Below, piece after piece: positions 58,901 to 64,000 of a DNA stretch of 64,000 nucleotides (its first letter is position 1; the number at the start of each line of letters is the position of its first letter). Location of the stretch: the NCBI GenBank assembly GCA_019155205.2, contig JAHNZQ020000079.1, positions 58,269 through 122,268 of the forward strand, written 5' to 3'. The position numbers were made by a program, and so were the translations under genes. This DNA is from Gracilaria vermiculophylla (lineage: Eukaryota > Rhodophyta > Florideophyceae > Gracilariales > Gracilariaceae). The notes below the pieces were generated by a model, which had not been told where the DNA came from, did no database searches, and was given only the letters and a program-made list of their open reading frames with translations.

Positions 58901-61165
58901 CTTGAGCTGGAGCTCCGAAAACGAAAACTTGTTCTCTTTGTTATGGAATTGTGTTACGTCGGGCGATTTCTCCAACACACTGATTGGCTATACTACATTA
59001 ATTCTGATATTGACATTAATTCTGATATTGAGCAGAGCTGTACACTGGGGCAAAGCATAGCCAAAAGCTCGTGCATATACCATAAACAATGGCTTTTTTT
59101 CAATGATGGTTCCATTTTTCGAGAAGATTCTCAATTCAGAACAGGAATCCCACAGCAGAAAGACACATTTCATTCTTTTCATTTTGCTGCGCAGAACCGG
59201 TGGCATTCGTCTAAAAATGAATACTTTCATAAACAAATTAGTATGTAAGAGGTTTTCTCGTATACGGTTTGTTGAGATGGTCTTGTAGAGAGATGGATGG
59301 CTAAGTTACCTGAGTTAATTTGGCGCAGGTTCACTCTTTTACTCACGGTCTCCATGCGTAAAGTTTTCTTCTCATTGCTATTGAGGGCTACTAAATCTGG
59401 ATATTAATAATATTTGTCTGAGTTTTTATGATATATGCCATGCAACATCTCGCTCTAGTGCGTCCTTCGTACTTCTACGCCATCCGTGGCCTTAATAACT
59501 TCAATATCAAAGTCAACTGACTTCAGCAAATTATTCTACTGGCTAGAAGAGCATTCCCAAACGTCACAATAATGCGCGGCTCTATGAGATCTGGTTATGC
59601 GCCTCGCAGAACAAGGGGTACTATACATCTGCCTTCTAATTGACACTATTCTATATTACGAATTTCAGTATCTAAAATTCAACTCCGACATGTCACGAAC
59701 ATATATTTAAATATTCATCTTTATTTCTATCTCTTATTTCTCTCCGATGACTGAACTCTATTTCCTTTTCTCTTCTTGGCCTCCAAATTTGATACCATCA
59801 TGAACCTGATATGTCCACCCGAAGGAAAACCACTACTGAAAACCTCTACTGTTTATTCACATGTATGCTGTAGGGTTACAACGCCTTCGCCACAGAACTA
59901 ATTGCTTACTCAAATATCGAGTATTTAACAATTTTTAAATTTGATTCAGATCATTTCACGTAGACTTCTCACTTATGATCACTTTAACGGCTGGCTAACT
60001 TAAACTGTATCCAATTCTGAGCATACTTACTCCAAAAGTTTAGTATTCTATTTACATGGGTTATTATGGTACAATAGGAATCTATATAGTTTTTTGAGGA
60101 GGTGAACGAACATGAATGGAGGCTGGAACAGCATCCAGCTGCGATTTTTATTTTTGTGATAAGCCCTACACAATTCAAACGACTTCAGGTCAATTTAGAC
60201 CCGATTAATTTTGCACTTTTTATGGCCTCCACTACTATTCCAAGAAGCCGCAACCTAGAACCGAGAGTACACCTAGAGTGTTACAGAAGTTGAATGCGAC
60301 CCATCCCAAGCTGTTACATAACATGACGGCTTGGAATGCTAAAGTAGCAATTGTGTATGGCATATTTAGGGCACTTGCCAACCTCATAGCACGGCCATGC
60401 CGTATATCTTAATATGGATTTCGTGAAAAAAAATACGCTGAGCAATATTTTTGGGGCCAAATTCTTTGTCCAGTATAAATCAGTATCTCATCAGATTGCG
60501 AATAGGTGGGAGAGTGTGCAATAGTGCTCTTGATTCAGAATATTCATAACCATGAGTAATTGTGGTATCCAAGTATTTCTGAGCAGTATTCAAAGGCGCC
60601 CGAACATGCAAAACGGGATAAAACTAAAGTTTCGGGCGGACGGTTTTCGAGCAAAAAATAGGTATTGCAAAGCGAGGTAGTGGGAAATTGGGATTCTTTG
60701 ATCTCAATTTACGCAGCTCTCAATTGAAGGTCTCAATGCACTCTTTGACGGACACAACTATGTTGTAATTGAAATAGAATCCTCTCCGGGAAACATTAAA
60801 ATCGCTTTCTTTGTAAAGTCGAAAGAAGTACTGCCATCAAAGTAGTTGCAAAGGCTTTGTATATTAATAAATTTAAGTGCGCCTGAACATGCTTTTCCAA
60901 TTAATCGATTCTATGGTGTCAACGAACTTATTGAAATCCATTTTTACACGTAAAGGTTTGCCACCTCACACTCTTATCTTATCTTGAGTAGCCAGTGCTC
61001 CTTATATTATTAAAAAATTTTGGAACACCATAAGAAATAGATGGCACCGAAAAGCGTCGGATACCGTTTTGTAACAAGTATAGCTGATTAACGCATTTTT
61101 ATGGGCATTTCATGGGTTCCGTATAATCACAGTAATCGTATCACTCGAGTGACATCACTGGCTTC
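55915..61165. other. Unassigned AT-rich DNA
   Basis: No gene, LTR or transposase is recognised in ~5.2 kb. The only clear structure is an 18-bp tandem duplication near 59.0 kb. A GC-richer patch near 58,370-58,440 has no recognisable coding sequence. Confidence 0.45.
58995..59030. repeat. Perfect 18-bp tandem duplication
   Basis: acattaattctgatattg occurs twice head to tail without mismatch, a recent replication slip. Confidence 0.9.
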
Positions 61166-61169
61166 GATT

Positions 61170-61840
61170 AAACTTGATGAGAGCTCGCGACAGGCATACA
61201 AGAATGCAGTCGATGAAGAAAAGATTCCTAATCCACATTGTACTGCAGTGCCCCAAATTGGATAGTACCATGAGAGATATTCGGAACCTTCCTCTCACGC
61301 GGTGGGTCAGAGGACGAGCTTTCCACAGACGAGGCAGACACGCCGTGAGTAACTCCTGGGCCAAGCCGTCGCAGCAGGTGCAGAAGGAAAGACAAATAGA
61401 GAAACCAGTAATCCGGCTAGTTCTGTGATTGATGCAGTTTTTGTGGTTTCTATAGTATTTCTCTATAGGATATTGGGCTATCTACGCGCAGCCTGGTTAT
61501 ATATTGAGCAGTGTGGGTAGCAGACGAGACGCGATGAGCGGGTGGCGGACGTGGTCCGAAAAGGGACCAACGGGAGGTGCGGTTGGGCTAACCTCATACG
61601 AGGGCCAACCTGAAGGAAAGAAAGAATAGTCCAAACAGTGGTTCTCGGTGTCACGCCCGGTTGACGTCGATAATCCACGGTGTACTTTCCTGCTATCGGG
61701 AGAGTTATGCGCGTTGCGCGCGAGATCAGACCGGAGACTCTGCTTGGTAGGTTTTACAGGGTACGACGGCAAGAGTGCCATCGCGATAAGTACAGAAGTA
61801 CTGAGGCCACAATGGCCTAAATAACTAAATAACTAAATTT
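61170..61840 (+). mobile_element. 3' end of a LINE (non-LTR retrotransposon)
   Basis: The frame ending at 61,428 contains IHIVLQCPKLDSTMRDIRNL, resembling the H-x4-C-P segment near the C-terminus of many LINE ORF2 proteins. Its stop is followed by ~410 bp of GC-rich non-coding sequence that ends in a short tandem array (taaataac repeated 2.5 times, ~61,817-61,838), a common LINE 3' tail. The 5' part is missing, as in typical 5'-truncated insertions. No target duplication was established. Confidence 0.45.
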
Positions 61841-64000
61841 CAAAAATTCTAAAATAGGTGTGAAAAGCATGTGCCATCTGGCACTCATATTGTACCCTGT
61901 AGACCACGCGTGGATGCCACGTGCGAGCCAGGAAGCCGTCCAGCACGCGTACCACGCCGTGCGACACGCGCTGGGTCGGCTAGCCGTATTCTTTAAGTTT
62001 TTTTTATTATGAGAAAGAAACTCAGTAGGGTTTGTAAATGATGACCGTGTGCGAAAATATAAGCATCGTCGACCATGAGCCATGTGGAAATCATCTAAAG
62101 TATACTTGGCAGAATGATGCAAATTTTCAAAAGGCAAATATGAATACGAAGTGTAGTCTTGATCCCTAAACTTCTATTCCCAGTTCTTTTCTCCTTCACA
62201 AAAGCTTAGCATATCTCGCCTCAGGTGGAAGGAGGGGCAGCCAGTTGTAAAGCTGTATCTGGTGCGGTTTGTTACCAATCGTTGTCTTTTCTACATCAAT
62301 ACCTGAGCACCTGGAGTTCCCGATTTCTCCCGCTTTTGATTAAAAAGCGAAATACCATGCGTCTCGACTTATTGTCACATTCCGTGCTCCCTGTACTTTT
62401 TTCACTACAGACATAATCTCTAGGAGCACTGAAAGGTCTTTCATGCATTATTTTGAGAAAAAAAGAAAGACCGCGAGCTAGTGAGGTCAAGAAAACGTTT
62501 TACCATAAATGCCTTGTTAAATTGGAGTTCTATGAATAACATGATTTACTCAATCCGTTTTAACGCGTCAACGACTTCAAGAGCTCATTTCCTAAAAAGC
62601 CATATTCTTTAGTTGCTTTGACATAGAGATGTCCCATTTCATTGACGGTAGAGTATAAAAAAGGACAACGAAACGATCAAGGGCCAGAAAGGTAAACCAA
62701 GCAGCATATACATAGTCATGAATACTCATATGCAATATTGATTATATATTTTGGAACTCATTCATTTTGCAATATAAGTTAGCTTTCCGCTTTTTTTATT
62801 ATCTAATAAATGTCATCGCCTACGCATAGCTGCAGATTTCTAAAGCTCGGTGAGTTGCATTGACTAATTTTGTATAGAATGTATGTCATGAAAACATTCG
62901 AAGAGATGATTCGGTTCATGGTAGGTCTACAACCCGGGATATGACAGGTTGTGGCACGTCGTATCGGCCAGGCGTCCATGAGTATCCACAGTATCGTTTT
63001 TATTGACTTTAATGTGGAGTTTTGTATGCATCGAGTTCAAACTTTCTTTGACCATCGTAATAATGAGCGTGGTGTTCAGATTCGATAAAATATCTTGACA
63101 CAGATGGAATGCTTGATGTTAAGCCGTGCTTTATATGCCTCTCGGCTGTTATGAAAGCCATTTCATTCCCGGTTGCTTTCAAAACGTTTAAGCGATAGAT
63201 GTGGTTTAGAGAAAGAGATGAACCAGTTGGCGAATATGGTAATGTTACGGATATGAGCTAGGACGGAACAAGGTTCACTAGTACTTCGGTCCCATTCATA
63301 TCTTTGACAGCCAATCGAAAAACAAATATAGAGCTATGCATAAAACAGAATTGCGTCGCAGAGTTGAATTTTCTTCTCCGTGGTACAGGATATTTTTCAA
63401 TCTCGCTGATGTGGGTTTCTGTCTGTACTCCAGATATTTGAAGCCAAAAATTCGAAGTCTGCGCTGCACTGTTCAGAATACTTAAGCATGCGTAAATATA
63501 TTCAGGAAGGGCGACTGAGTTGGTTCCGAATCCTACGCTTTGAGAAAAACGTCCCAGACATGAACAGCGGGCTCATTTCCAGGAATGGGAGCTTCCTGGC
63601 AGTGTGGGGGAAAGCCAATTATGTTTTGAATAGGAATACGTTTGCTCCGGCTCTAGAAGAGATGTATCAGATTGAAAACACTTCCTTAATTGAAACAGAC
63701 ATTGTTTTCGGGAATGAAGACTATAAAGCACAGAGAAAAAGATGTAAAATACTGACACAATTTGCCTTTCTGGGCTATTTCTTGAATGCGTCATTTTGTT
63801 TTTGATATTTTGTCCTCAAAACGTGGCGAATTGAAAAATATCTAACAGCTTATGGGTATCTGGGCGTAAAGAATGCCCAGAAAGCTTAGAAAGGTTTTGA
63901 TTTTTGTATTTTAAAGAAAATAACATAAGCTTCTCAAAACAGAAATAGATAGCCATTTCTTCGATTGAGAGAAACAAACGTTCTTGAGGGATGATGTACC
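61841..64000. other. Unassigned right end of window
   Basis: A CG-dense island (~61,905-61,980) has overlapping palindromes (ccacgcgtgg, cacgtg) and repeated cacgcg words. A 105-codon plus-strand frame (63,488-63,805; SGLISRNGSFLAVWGKANYV) is protein-like but unrecognised. The stretch aagagatgattcgg...cgtcgtatcggccagg (~62,900-62,975) faintly resembles a Tc1-type helix-turn-helix, too weak to call. Confidence 0.35.

Noticed and set aside
1..64000. CRISPR arrays, bacterial operons or rRNA genes
   Set aside because: No regularly spaced repeats, no ribosome-binding-site organisation and no rRNA-like sequence; the content is eukaryotic.

Overview
The window is eukaryotic nuclear DNA in which one intact host gene sits among transposable elements at every stage of decay. 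The host gene is an apparently intronless RNA polymerase I initiation factor RRN3/TIF-IA on the minus strand near 38.3-39.7 kb. A single-exon host gene, wide repeat-filled intergenic space, Ty3 chromoviruses, copia elements and a Harbinger element with a Myb-like partner would fit a red macroalga. That is a low-confidence guess; the sequence shows directly only that this is eukaryotic.

Layout. About 0.47-8.4 kb is a 5'-truncated, decayed Ty3/gypsy chromovirus (copy 1, plus strand) ending in its 3' LTR. It abuts an inverted fragment of the same family (copy 3, minus strand, to about 10.1 kb). 11.1-17.5 kb is a decayed Ty1/copia element on the minus strand with both LTRs and a 5-bp target duplication. 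Inside its leader is a complete 311-bp TRIM (two 80-bp LTRs, primer site, polypurine tract, 5-bp duplication). 17.5-35.6 kb is mostly unassigned AT-rich DNA with a Tc1/mariner transposase remnant, a possible LINE 3' end and several unrecognised broken reading frames. 35.6-37.7 kb is a decayed PIF/Harbinger element: a transposase and a Myb/SANT-like gene facing each other. RRN3 follows, then a second mariner remnant (42.7-43.6 kb). 45.4-55.9 kb is a full-length chromovirus (copy 2) with 554-bp LTRs, one 100-bp assembly gap and scattered nonsense and frameshift lesions. 55.9-64 kb is mostly unassigned, with a LINE 3' end near 61.2-61.8 kb.

How the parts work together. The chromovirus encodes gag, aspartic protease, RT, RNase H, DD35E integrase and a chromodomain on the sense strand. 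Between pol and the 3' LTR it carries a long antisense reading frame of about 850 codons. That frame is recognisable in copies 1 and 2, and its 3' end in copy 3. In copy 2 it has five nonsense codons but no frameshift, and its product resembles nothing I recognise. This antisense gene is the best candidate here for an undescribed function. The TRIM and probably the copia element use a primer site matching the anticodon arm of initiator tRNA-Met, the half-tRNA priming known from Drosophila copia, which suggests that such a copia element could mobilise the TRIM.
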